A stretch of DNA of 17,565 bases. Origin: an uncultured Thermoanaerobacterales bacterium. GTDB lineage: Bacteria; Bacillota; Clostridia; Christensenellales; UBA1242. The notes below the pieces were generated by a model. It was given only the letters and a program-made list of their open reading frames with translations. It ran no database searches and was not told the DNA's origin. This document shows positions 1 through 7,150 of this stretch, piece by piece. The stretch spans positions 1 to 17,565 of the forward strand of contig USTP01000012.1 of the NCBI GenBank assembly GCA_900557695.1, in the 5' to 3' direction. Every line of letters starts with the position of its first letter. Within the stretch, counting starts at the first letter, position 1. The position numbers and the translations under genes are program-made.

Positions 1-45
1 GATGACGTCGAGTCTCGTGGGCTCGGAGATGTGTATAAGAGACAG
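1..45 (+). other. Nextera i7-side adapter contamination
   Basis: This is not genomic DNA. Bases 12-26 match the Nextera read-2 adapter arm and 27-45 the 19-bp Tn5 mosaic end (AGATGTGTATAAGAGACAG). The 8 bases at 4-11 (GACGTCGA) sit where the i7 index lies, and GAT at 1-3 matches the last bases of the P7 arm. Translation through it in the frame of the first gene gives the artefact peptide SLVGSEMCIRDR. The genome begins at base 46. Confidence 0.97.
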
Positions 46-373
46 GAATGTTGTTTTGTCGATAGTTAAACTTTCAACGCAGGAAATCAATGGTATAGCC
101 TCGCTTAGCAACAACGGGCTTTCCTTTTGGAAAAGAACTTTTAATAAAAATTATCATCACGGCGTTATTATAGAGTTTGGCGAAGATGATGATGTTTATG
201 TTGATGTTTTCGTTAATGTGCTTTTCGGTTATTCAGTTAGAGATGTTGCTTTTAGAGTACAAGAGAATATTAAAAGCAGTGTTGAATCTATGACCGATTT
301 TAAAGTTGCATCAATAAATGTTCATGTTACAGGCGTTGTGTTTAACAGTGCGGAAGAGGCAATGGGGTATTAG
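46..373 (+). CDS. Asp23/Gls24 (DUF322) family protein, 5' truncated
   Basis: This is a member of the Asp23/Gls24 alkaline-shock family (YqhY/YloU type). About 108 genomic residues remain. The family pattern is clear: an N-terminal stretch with the (I/V)xGIASL-like motif (NGIASLS), a central run of alternating beta strands (GVIIEFGEDDDVYVDVFVNVLFGYS), and the C-terminal helix plus strand ending VASINVHVTGVVF. The 5' end is lost: codons before 47 are read from adapter sequence, so any start codon at position 2 is false. YqhY-type members sit just before nusB in many Firmicutes and are linked to membrane or acetyl-CoA carboxylase homeostasis. Here one membrane-protein gene lies between this gene and nusB, so the family call is firm but the exact role is not. 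Confidence 0.88.
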
Positions 374-400
374 TATACTTTTTAATGCTTGGTGGTGGTT

Positions 401-1435
401 ATGGAAAAACAAAAGAAAATCCTTTATGTAATTTTGTCTTTGCTATGCGTGGCGTTAGTAGCGTTTATAGTTTTTATAAGCGTTAGAATAATCTCAACAT
501 TGTTTTTTGCTATTGCATTTACGCTGCTCTTAATTGCCATTGCTGTTAATATTATTTTGCTTGTTAATTTGTATAAAAAATTAAAGAAAGAAAAAGATAA
601 GCAAAAGATTGTGTCTACGGGCGACTATAAAACTGATCTTTATGAAGCTCTTGGAATTCCTGTTCAGTATAATAAAGACGGAACTGTTAAAGATATATAT
701 GACCTTCTTGGAATTGCCCCTGTTTATGACGAAAATGGCAATAGGGTTTTAACAGTTTACGAGCTTTTGGGCATAGTTCCAAAATTTGATGAAGATGGTA
801 ATGAGATACCCTTTGTGTTTGTTGTTAAAAATGGAGTTAAAAGGGTTGCAAAAGTAGACCTTTCATCAAGGGTGTTAACACGAAAATTAACAGATGCAGA
901 AAAGGAAGAACTTTTAATTAGGGAAACTTTAAAGCAAAAATTATCAGAAGCGGAGCAATCTGGCGATAAACAGAAAGAAGAGGCCATTAAAAAGGCGATT
1001 GAAAAGCCTAAAAAACAAGAAGAGAAAAAAGAAGAGTATAAACCTATCAAATATACGGTTGGCAAAGGTGGTAAGGCTATCTCTAATGTTAAACTTGGAA
1101 AAGGTTTAGACCTTGGTAATATTGATAATAAACTAAAAGGCTCGGTGCTTTCTATGTTTGCAGCAAGCGCGGGTAGACATAGAGAGAGTGAGCCTGAACG
1201 ACAAACTACTACAGAAACAACAAAACCAACTGTTAGACCATACCATGACCCTAGCTTGTTAACTCCGCCACCTAGAAGGCAAACACCAGAAACAAACAAA
1301 AAGGGTTTTACTATTGCTATTAACGCGAACAAGAAGGTTGTTGTTTCGTCTTCTGGATATGACCATGGCGATGGTTTTACTCTTAAAATTGGAGATAATG
1401 AATCAAATATGGATGGTAGTGAGCCAAGTTTTTAA
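401..1435 (+). CDS. Unrecognised membrane protein with three ~19-residue LGI/DxDG repeats
   Basis: I do not recognise this protein. From the ATG at 401 it has 344 residues. An open TTG lies upstream at 389, but ATG 401 follows a GGTGGTGG stretch and gives a cleaner N-terminus. Two hydrophobic segments (about residues 7-27 and 32-57) form a hairpin, followed by a Lys-rich stretch. Next come three tandem repeats at about residues 79-97, 98-117 and 118-137, each (D/T)(L/I/V)Y(E/D)xLGI, a Pro and aromatic, then an acidic turn (NKDG, DENG, DEDG). After these come a charged Lys/Glu coiled-coil-like region (about 160-215), a Gly/Lys-rich part, and a Thr/Pro-rich disordered tail. It lies between an Asp23-family gene and nusB. 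By analogy with AmaP, which anchors Asp23 in Staphylococcus through an N-terminal membrane hairpin, it could anchor the Asp23-like neighbour. That is inference only. Confidence 0.8.
   Translation: MEKQKKILYVILSLLCVALVAFIVFISVRIISTLFFAIAFTLLLIAIAVNIILLVNLYKKLKKEKDKQKIVSTGDYKTDLYEALGIPVQYNKDGTVKDIYDLLGIAPVYDENGNRVLTVYELLGIVPKFDEDGNEIPFVFVVKNGVKRVAKVDLSSRVLTRKLTDAEKEELLIRETLKQKLSEAEQSGDKQKEEAIKKAIEKPKKQEEKKEEYKPIKYTVGKGGKAISNVKLGKGLDLGNIDNKLKGSVLSMFAASAGRHRESEPERQTTTETTKPTVRPYHDPSLLTPPPRRQTPETNKKGFTIAINANKKVVVSSSGYDHGDGFTLKIGDNESNMDGSEPSF
635..811 (+). repeat. Three tandem protein-coding repeats (~19 codons each)
   Basis: The repeats lie inside the membrane-protein gene that starts at 401. The Tyr of each unit falls 19 and then 20 residues after the last (YEALGI, YDLLGI, YELLGI). 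Each unit ends in an acidic turn resembling a calcium-binding loop (NKDGT, DENGN, DEDGN), but no full EF-hand is present. At DNA level the copies are diverged, so they are old and held by protein selection. Confidence 0.85.
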
Positions 1436-1453
1436 TAGTTTTGGAGTGGATAT

Positions 1454-1846
1454 ATGAGTAGAAGTTATGCAAGAGAATGCGTGTTTAAATTAGTTTTTGA
1501 GTATGTTTTCAATGGTGAAAAAGATGAAAATATGCTGGAAGAGTTTTTAGCTGAAGACAAAAATAAATTAGAACTTGGTTATATAAACGATGTGTATAAT
1601 GGCGTTATGGCGCACTACGATGAATTGATTTCGGCGATCAAAAATGTTTCTACAGGATTTAAGGTGGATAGAATATACAAGGTAGACCTTGCGATTTTGC
1701 TTGTTGCGGTTTATGAAATGAAGTATGTTAAAACAATTCCAAATAAGGTTAGTATAAATGAAGCATTAAATTTATCAAAAATTTATTCAACAGAAAAAAG
1801 TAGCGGATATATTAACGGAATACTATCCAATTTTGTAGGTGAGTGA
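1454..1846 (+). CDS. nusB: Transcription antitermination factor NusB
   Basis: NusB binds boxA RNA with NusE (ribosomal protein S10) and acts in processive antitermination of rRNA operons. The product is 130 residues, the usual small all-helical size. The family signature is strong near the C-terminus: KVSINEALNLSKIYSTEKSSGYINGIL matches the conserved (V)xINEAVELAKxY(S/T)xxKSxxFVNGVL block (about residues 96-122). The N-terminus has the typical RxYAREcVFKLVFEYxF. ATG 1454 is preceded by GGAG in a good position. The stop codon overlaps the xseA start (TGATG), pointing to translational coupling. In many Firmicutes folD follows; here it is absent. Confidence 0.95.
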   Translation: MSRSYARECVFKLVFEYVFNGEKDENMLEEFLAEDKNKLELGYINDVYNGVMAHYDELISAIKNVSTGFKVDRIYKVDLAILLVAVYEMKYVKTIPNKVSINEALNLSKIYSTEKSSGYINGILSNFVGE

Positions 1847-3033
1847 TGCAGAATTTAACACTTTCTATTACGCAGTTTAATAACTATATAAAAAATATTT
1901 TTGATAATGAAGAGCTGTTGTTTAACGTTAGCCTTTTTGGAGAAGTTTCAAATTTTAAAATATCAAACGGAATTGCATATTTTGATATAAAAGAAGAGGG
2001 TGCCCAGCTTGCCTGCGTTAAGTTTTCTTGCTTTTTGCCGTTTGCTAAAAATGGAGATAAGGTTTTAGTTACTGGCAGGCCCAATTTCCATGTAAAACTT
2101 GGAAAACTATCTTTTATAGTTAATAAAGTTGAGCCATATGGCATGGGGGAACTTTATAAAAAGTATTTAGAGCTAAAGGCAAGGTTAGAGAGCGAGGGCT
2201 TGTTTGATCAAAGCAAGAAAAAACTATTGCCAAGGTTTGTAAATAAGATAGGTGTTGTAACAAGTGAAACTGGTGCTGTTATAAGAGATATTTATCATGT
2301 TGTGAAAGCCAAAAATCCCAAAACTGATATTTTGGTTTACCCTGCTAAAGTTCAGGGAGCAAATGCAGAGAAAGAAATTGCAGAGGGTATTGTTTATTTA
2401 AACGAGCATAGTGATGTTGATGTTATTATTGTTGCAAGAGGTGGTGGTTCGTTTGAAGATTTAGCTCCGTTTAACACCGAATACCTTGCAAGGGTTGCCT
2501 TTGAATCAAAAAAGCCAATTATCTCGGCGGTTGGGCATGAAACGGATTTTTCAATTCTAGATTTTGCTAGCGACCTTCGAGCCCCAACGCCTTCAGTGGC
2601 AGGAGAGCTTGCAACCTTTAATTATTATGAGGAACTTCAGTATTTAGAAGACATAAAGCAAAGTTTGGAAAAAAGGATGCATGAAAAGCTAGAAAAAAGC
2701 AAAACAAAGGTAGTAACCTTATCGCAGTTTGCTCTACGCGATATTAACAACTATCTTAAAACTAGCCAAAGCGAACTGATTATGCTTAAAAATAGCATAA
2801 TATTAAAAATTGAAAAACTAATTGATAATCGAAAGGCAAACCTAAATTATTTATCGGCAAAACTAGAAAAATCTAACCCGCTTGCAATTTTAAAGTCTGG
2901 CTATGCAAAAGTAATGGCTGGTGGGCAGAGTGCAAAGGCGAAAAATTTAAAAGAGGGCGATAGGCTAACAACTTATTTAATAGACGGAGAAGTTGTTAGC
3001 ATCGTAGAAAGTGTGAAGGAGAAAAAACAATGA
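1846..3033 (+). CDS. xseA: Exodeoxyribonuclease VII large subunit
   Basis: This is the catalytic subunit of exonuclease VII, which degrades single-stranded DNA from both ends to short oligonucleotides. From ATG 1846 it has 395 residues; GTG 1843, one codon earlier, is less likely. It shows an N-terminal OB-fold (about 1-100), then the catalytic core with GVVTSETGAVIRDI (about 141-154), RGGGSFEDLAPFN and SAVGHETDFSILDFASDLRAPTPS, followed by a helical coiled-coil tail for XseB binding. It starts inside the nusB stop (1-nt overlap) and its own stop overlaps the xseB start by 4 nt (ATGA), so the three genes are translationally coupled. Confidence 0.97.
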   Translation: MQNLTLSITQFNNYIKNIFDNEELLFNVSLFGEVSNFKISNGIAYFDIKEEGAQLACVKFSCFLPFAKNGDKVLVTGRPNFHVKLGKLSFIVNKVEPYGMGELYKKYLELKARLESEGLFDQSKKKLLPRFVNKIGVVTSETGAVIRDIYHVVKAKNPKTDILVYPAKVQGANAEKEIAEGIVYLNEHSDVDVIIVARGGGSFEDLAPFNTEYLARVAFESKKPIISAVGHETDFSILDFASDLRAPTPSVAGELATFNYYEELQYLEDIKQSLEKRMHEKLEKSKTKVVTLSQFALRDINNYLKTSQSELIMLKNSIILKIEKLIDNRKANLNYLSAKLEKSNPLAILKSGYAKVMAGGQSAKAKNLKEGDRLTTYLIDGEVVSIVESVKEKKQ

Positions 3034-3254
3034 GTTATGAAGAGGCAGTAAAGCAACTTGAAAAGATTTTAAGCGATTTAGAGAGTGATGAAATTAGTTT
3101 AGATCAAGCTATAAAGTTGTTTGAAAAAAGCGTTGAACTTACCAAAATTTGTTTGGACAAAATAAATGCTACAGAAGGAAAAGTTGAAATTATAAAGAAA
3201 GAGTTAGATAATATTACCGTTAAACCATTTACTGATATTGAAAACAACGGATAA
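3030..3254 (+). CDS. xseB: Exodeoxyribonuclease VII small subunit
   Basis: This is the small partner of XseA; several copies assemble on its helical tail. It has 74 residues, the expected size, and the family pattern MSYEEAVKQLEKILSDLESDEISLDQAIKLFEKSVELTKIC with an acidic C-terminus. AAGGAG lies about 7 nt before the ATG, inside the end of xseA, and the stop/start overlap is ATGA. In Bacillus, ispA, dxs, tlyA and argR follow this gene; here recN comes next after 25 bp. Confidence 0.95.
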   Translation: MSYEEAVKQLEKILSDLESDEISLDQAIKLFEKSVELTKICLDKINATEGKVEIIKKELDNITVKPFTDIENNG

Positions 3255-3279
3255 AGGCTTGTTTAGGAGAATAAAGGAT

Positions 3280-4977
3280 ATGCTAGAAAGGCTGAGCATT
3301 GAAAATATTGCACTAATTAAGAAGGGCTCTATAGAATTTAAAGAAGGGCTTAATGTTCTTACGGGCGAAACAGGAGCAGGAAAGTCGCTTATTATTGACT
3401 CTTTGTCGTTGCTTTTGGGCGAGAGGGCGGATAAGGGGCTTATAACAAGGGGTGAAAAAACCGCCAGAGTGGAGGCAGTTTTTTCTAACATTTCAAGCAA
3501 GGTAAAGGAAGCAATGCTTGACCTTGGGCTAGATCAAGATGACACGCTTGTGATAAGTAGAAAAATTAGCGTAGATGGTAAAAATGATTGCAGGGTTAAT
3601 GGAAATAGTTTTTCACTTTCTATGCTAAAAAAATTGTCCTCTCTTTTAATGGATCTGCATGGGCAATTTGAACATCAAAATTTGCTTAAAACTCAAAGTC
3701 ATTTAACTATTCTAGACTCGTTTGGGGCAAAAGAAATAGACAAACCAAAAAAGGACTATTATAAAGCCTATTTAAAGTATAATGAAATAGTAGGCGAACT
3801 AGAGGGCTTCATAGCAGATGACAAAGAACGAGCTAGGCTTATAGAACTTTATACTTACCAATTAGAAGAGCTTGAAAGTGCAAACTTTTACGAGGGGGAA
3901 GAGGAAGAACTTAAGGAGTATAGAAACCAGGTTTTGCATCAAGAGAAGATTGTTGAAGCGATAAATGGGGCAATAAAACTAGCAAGCGGAGATGGGTATG
4001 AGTATCAAGGGAGTTTGGAAAGCATTAAAAAAATGATTGTAATGCTTTCTGGAGTTGAACCATATTTCGCGGAGGCTAGTCAAATAATTTCTGCACTTGA
4101 GTCTGTAAAACTAGACTTTGAAGACATTGTGGAAAATTTAGAAGATAAATTAGACAAGCTTTATATTGATGAAGAAAAAGCAAGAGAGAATGAGCAAAGG
4201 CTAGATTTGCTTTCTAGCTTTAAGAAAAAATATGGCTATACTATTAAGGAAATAAACGACTACAAAGAGCAGATAACAAAACAGCTAGACAAGCTTGTTA
4301 ACTCTCAAGAAAGAGTTGAGAAACTAAAGATAGAAGAGGAAAAAACAAGGCAAGAACTACTTTTATTGGCGGGGGTGCTAACAAAGGCAAGGGAAAAGGT
4401 AGCGGAAGAATTTAAAAAAGTTATTGAGATCGAGCTTAAAGATCTAGGGATGAAGAATTCAACTTTTTCTGTTGAGTTTTCACCGCTTGACATTGAAAAA
4501 AGAACTGCTAATGGCTTAGATAAAATAGAGTTTATGTTCTCTGCAAACCTTGGAGAACCTGTTAAACCTATTAAAGAGGTTGCAAGTGGGGGCGAGATGA
4601 GCAGATTCATGCTTGCAGTTAAGAAAGTTACAGCCAAGATAGAGGGCATTGCAACTCTTATTTTTGATGAAATTGATACAGGTGTTAGTGGAACAATAGC
4701 TCTAGCACTTGCAGAAAAGCTTGCTAGCGTGTCTAAAATGGCTCAAGTTATCTGTGTTACTCATCTTCCTCAAATAGCAAGTTATGGAACAAATCATCTT
4801 TTAATAACAAAGAGAGAGGAAGATGGTAAAACAACAACTATGGTTAAAACTTTAACTAAAGAGCAGCGAGTTAATGAGATAGCTAGGCTAATTAGTGGAA
4901 ACATAACTAATCATTCGCTTCTTCATGCAGAAGAGATGCTTGAAAAGGGAAAAATTTTTAACAAAAATTTAAAATAG
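3280..4977 (+). CDS. recN: DNA repair protein RecN (SMC-like ATPase)
   Basis: RecN is an SMC-family ATPase that acts early in double-strand break repair. The start ATG 3280 is chosen because MLERLSIENIALI matches the family N-terminus and AAAGGAT lies just upstream. A TTG at 3238 would add 14 residues overlapping xseB. The protein has 565 residues, the usual length. Walker A is GETGAGKS (residues 29-36), a DLHGQFEHQNLL motif follows the head, a long coiled coil fills the middle, and the ABC signature VASGGEMSRFMLAVK is followed by Walker B LIFDEIDTGVSG and the switch VTHLPQIAS. It closes the first operon; a perfect hairpin with flanking A and T tracts starts 23 bp after the stop. Confidence 0.97.
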   Translation: MLERLSIENIALIKKGSIEFKEGLNVLTGETGAGKSLIIDSLSLLLGERADKGLITRGEKTARVEAVFSNISSKVKEAMLDLGLDQDDTLVISRKISVDGKNDCRVNGNSFSLSMLKKLSSLLMDLHGQFEHQNLLKTQSHLTILDSFGAKEIDKPKKDYYKAYLKYNEIVGELEGFIADDKERARLIELYTYQLEELESANFYEGEEEELKEYRNQVLHQEKIVEAINGAIKLASGDGYEYQGSLESIKKMIVMLSGVEPYFAEASQIISALESVKLDFEDIVENLEDKLDKLYIDEEKARENEQRLDLLSSFKKKYGYTIKEINDYKEQITKQLDKLVNSQERVEKLKIEEEKTRQELLLLAGVLTKAREKVAEEFKKVIEIELKDLGMKNSTFSVEFSPLDIEKRTANGLDKIEFMFSANLGEPVKPIKEVASGGEMSRFMLAVKKVTAKIEGIATLIFDEIDTGVSGTIALALAEKLASVSKMAQVICVTHLPQIASYGTNHLLITKREEDGKTTTMVKTLTKEQRVNEIARLISGNITNHSLLHAEEMLEKGKIFNKNLK

Positions 4978-5000
4978 ATACATATATATTTAAAAGTTTC

Positions 5001-5034
5001 AAAAACTACTCTTATGAAGCAAAGAGTAGTTTTT
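5001..5034. terminator. Rho-independent terminator after recN
   Basis: This is a perfect 13-bp stem (5001-5013 with 5022-5034) and an 8-nt loop ATGAAGCA. The A tract on the left and T tract on the right allow termination in both directions. The first three loop bases are the ATG proposed for spoIVB. Confidence 0.85.
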
Positions 5035-6234
5035 TCGCCTTGCGAGAAAAAATTAAATGGTTTTAAGGTAAAGAAATTTATAACTAGCATTGTGTTTATG
5101 CTAACCACTTTTGTTTGTTCGCTCTTTGTGGCAAATTTGAATATATATAGTAATTGTTCGTTTTTGGCAGAATGTGTACCATGTAGTGCTTCCTACTCTT
5201 TAAAGCAAACACAAAACTACACGGGGACTTTGCCAAGTTTAAAAGATATTTTCAATAATTTCTTTGGTGGCAAAAGTGCTGAGAAAAATGATAGAGTTGT
5301 TAAGGTTTATCCAGGGGGATTTCCGCTTGGGTTTACCATGGAGTGTGAAGGAGTTGTTGTGGTTGCAATTGGAAGTGTTGTAACTGAAAACGGTAGCGAA
5401 AAACCAACACAAAAAAAGAATATAAAAGTTGGAGATATTTTGCATAGCATAAATGGTACTACTATCACAAGTTCCACAGAACTTCACAATTTGCTAAATT
5501 TAGAAGAAAATACTAAAGAAGAAGTGAACCTTAAACTTTATAGGGGAAAGCAAGTTATAGAGGAAACTGTTAAACCTGCTTTAGAGGCAACAACAAACAT
5601 GTATAGGCTAGGGCTATGGATAAGAGATAATGCAGCTGGCGTTGGAACTTTAACCTTCGTTCGGGAAGATAACTTGCGCTTTGGAGCTCTTGGACACCCT
5701 GTTTGTGATATAGACACAGGTGTTACAATGCCTATATCAGGGGGAAGCGTTTATAAATGTAATATTGTTGGCTTTAATAAGGGAAGCAGGGGAACACCAG
5801 GCGAGCTAAGAGGGCTGTTTTTAAAAACTGGCACTTTGGCGGGAACGCTAGATAACAACAATGATTTCGGCGTTTATGGAGTTATGCAAAGGCAGTATGT
5901 AGACGCAATGGGCGTAGAGCCAATAGAAGTTGGTTTTAAAGATAGCGTTAAAACTGGTAAGGCTACTATCTTAACAACTATTGATGGCAACAGACCAGAA
6001 GAATACGATATAGAAATTGTTAAGCTTTCTTATCAATCTAAGTCGGACAAGAAGAGTATGGTAATTAAAGTAACCGATTCAAAGCTTATAAACGAAACTG
6101 GCGGCATAGTTCAGGGCATGAGCGGAAGTCCGATAATTCAAAACGGGAAACTTGTTGGAGCGGTTACGCATGTTTTTGTAAGCGACCCAACTAAAGGGTT
6201 TGGAGTTTATATTGATTGGATGATTGATAATTAA
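5014..6234 (+). CDS. spoIVB: SpoIVB peptidase, forespore signalling protease (S55)
   Basis: SpoIVB is secreted from the forespore and cleaves SpoIVFA, which triggers processing of pro-sigma-K by SpoIVFB in the mother cell. Numbered from 5014 (406 residues) the protein has a membrane anchor (about 22-42), a PDZ domain (about 94-185) and the S55 peptidase domain. Catalytic residues are His228 in GALGHP, Asp355 in VTDSKL and Ser370 in QGMSGSP. Their spacing is the same as the Bacillus triad (His236, Asp363, Ser378), so the enzyme looks intact. The start is uncertain: ATG 5014 lies in the loop of the recN terminator and has no Shine-Dalgarno sequence. GTG 5092 and ATG 5098 are in frame but would remove the basic segment before the membrane anchor. 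It is followed by a Spo0A-like gene, as in Bacillus. Confidence 0.93.
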   Translation: MKQRVVFSPCEKKLNGFKVKKFITSIVFMLTTFVCSLFVANLNIYSNCSFLAECVPCSASYSLKQTQNYTGTLPSLKDIFNNFFGGKSAEKNDRVVKVYPGGFPLGFTMECEGVVVVAIGSVVTENGSEKPTQKKNIKVGDILHSINGTTITSSTELHNLLNLEENTKEEVNLKLYRGKQVIEETVKPALEATTNMYRLGLWIRDNAAGVGTLTFVREDNLRFGALGHPVCDIDTGVTMPISGGSVYKCNIVGFNKGSRGTPGELRGLFLKTGTLAGTLDNNNDFGVYGVMQRQYVDAMGVEPIEVGFKDSVKTGKATILTTIDGNRPEEYDIEIVKLSYQSKSDKKSMVIKVTDSKLINETGGIVQGMSGSPIIQNGKLVGAVTHVFVSDPTKGFGVYIDWMIDN

Positions 6235-6276
6235 GTTTTAATTTTTAATAAATTTGTAAAATATTGAAAATATTGT

Positions 6277-6305
6277 TTGCATTTTTACTTTTTATGTGAT
6301 AAAAT
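6277..6305 (+). promoter_or_regulatory. Sigma-A-type promoter (extended -10) for the Spo0A-like gene
   Basis: TTGCAT (6277-6282), a 17-bp spacer and TAAAAT (6300-6305), with TG one base before the -10 (6297-6298). It lies in the 108-bp gap upstream of the TTG start at 6343. No sequence like a Spo0A box (TGTCGAA) or a clear sigma-H promoter was seen in this gap. Confidence 0.5.
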
Positions 6306-6342
6306 CTTGGTTAAGTTTGATTTCTAAAGGAGCGGGGGGACG

Positions 6343-7122
6343 TTGGATTTACATTTAAACACATGTATTCTTGATGGTAAAAATGGGTTGATACAAAAAC
6401 ATATTAGTCCTGACGATTTGCGTAACCTTGGCTTCGACTGCGTGATTATAAACAGCTCTAGTAAGGCGTTATTTGAGTATATATCTAAAAATAAAGTAGA
6501 TATCTTAGTTGCAAACACAGATGGCCTTGATAAAGATAGATTTGCCTATGTGCTTGATATTGTTTACAATAATTTTTGTAAAAATATATTGATTGTTTCA
6601 GACACGGAATGGGTTTCATATGATAGTATAAACTATATGGACGATAAGGACATGATGAACTTTGATTTAAAGTTTAACATGATGCTACTTAGAATTAAAA
6701 AGCAAATAGAGATGAGCCCCTCTAGAAATGTGGCACTCATTAAATCAAAAGTTTGTGAAATTCTTTGCGAGTTTATGTTCTCTAGTAAGCATGATGGTTT
6801 TATGTATTATGTTGATGCTACATGTAAGGCATTCTTTAAATTTCCTTTTAACTATTCAACCATGGAAATTTATAAAGAGGTAGCTGAAAAGTATGGTAAA
6901 ACAGTTTGTGCTGTTGAAAAAAGCATGAGAAAGGCACTTGTGTATGCTCAAGAGAAACTTGCAAGTTTGCCCACAACGCAAGAGAACACTAAACTTAAAA
7001 AGTATTTGACCTATAATTTAACAAATAATACTGCTATAAGCATGATTGTTTCTAGGCTTGTTTTAGATAAAGATATAAATTCTAGTTTAGATAATGCTGT
7101 TGGCACGGTTGATTATCAATAA
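6343..7122 (+). CDS. Spo0A-like response regulator with degenerate receiver
   Basis: This 259-residue protein sits right after spoIVB, where spo0A is found. The C-terminal half (about 145-235) follows the Spo0A DNA-binding domain: a GFMYYVDATCKAFFKFPFN segment aligns with Spo0A's GYxYLREAI helix, then IYKEVAEKYGKTVCAVEKSMRKALVYAQ aligns with the LYPxIAKKFxTTxSRVERAIRHAIEVAW recognition region. The receiver is degraded: the acidic pair is D-G (TCILDGKN) instead of D-D, and the phosphoacceptor position reads Asn (DILVANTDGL against DVLLLDIIMP). Within the recognition helix only some Spo0A contact residues remain (R-V-E-R becomes A-V-E-K). It starts with TTG at 6343; AAAGGAG lies 10 nt upstream. 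Either this is the lineage's Spo0A working without Asp phosphorylation, or a paralogue in its place. Confidence 0.75.
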   Translation: MDLHLNTCILDGKNGLIQKHISPDDLRNLGFDCVIINSSSKALFEYISKNKVDILVANTDGLDKDRFAYVLDIVYNNFCKNILIVSDTEWVSYDSINYMDDKDMMNFDLKFNMMLLRIKKQIEMSPSRNVALIKSKVCEILCEFMFSSKHDGFMYYVDATCKAFFKFPFNYSTMEIYKEVAEKYGKTVCAVEKSMRKALVYAQEKLASLPTTQENTKLKKYLTYNLTNNTAISMIVSRLVLDKDINSSLDNAVGTVDYQ

Positions 7123-7145
7123 TTTAATATATTTTGTCATATAAT
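7117..7145 (+). promoter_or_regulatory. Candidate promoter giving a leaderless SpoIIM-like mRNA
   Basis: TATAAT (7140-7145) ends 5 nt before the ATG at 7151, so transcription should begin at or next to the start codon. Read as CATATAAT (7138-7145) it is one base off the sigma-E -10 consensus CATACANT, and CAATAAT (7117-7123) is 14 bp upstream and a 5-of-7 match to the sigma-E -35. No good sigma-A -35 lies at 17 bp. spoIIM is a sigma-E gene in Bacillus. Confidence 0.4.
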
Positions 7146-7150
7146 AGAAT

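Noticed and set aside
2..46. ATG at position 2 as the true start of the Asp23-family gene
   Set aside because: Those codons are sequencing adapter; the real start lies beyond the contig end.
635..811. EF-hand calcium-binding repeats
   Set aside because: The acidic turns (DENGN, DEDGN) resemble part of an EF-hand loop, but the 12-residue loop with its final Glu and the flanking helices are not complete, and the 19-residue period is too short for EF-hands.
757..1332. Long open frame on the minus strand (191 codons) opposite the repeat-containing membrane protein
   Set aside because: The + strand frame has membrane segments, internal repeats and normal codon use. The reverse frame is Ser/Leu/Phe-rich, as expected for the complement of Lys/Glu-rich coding sequence.
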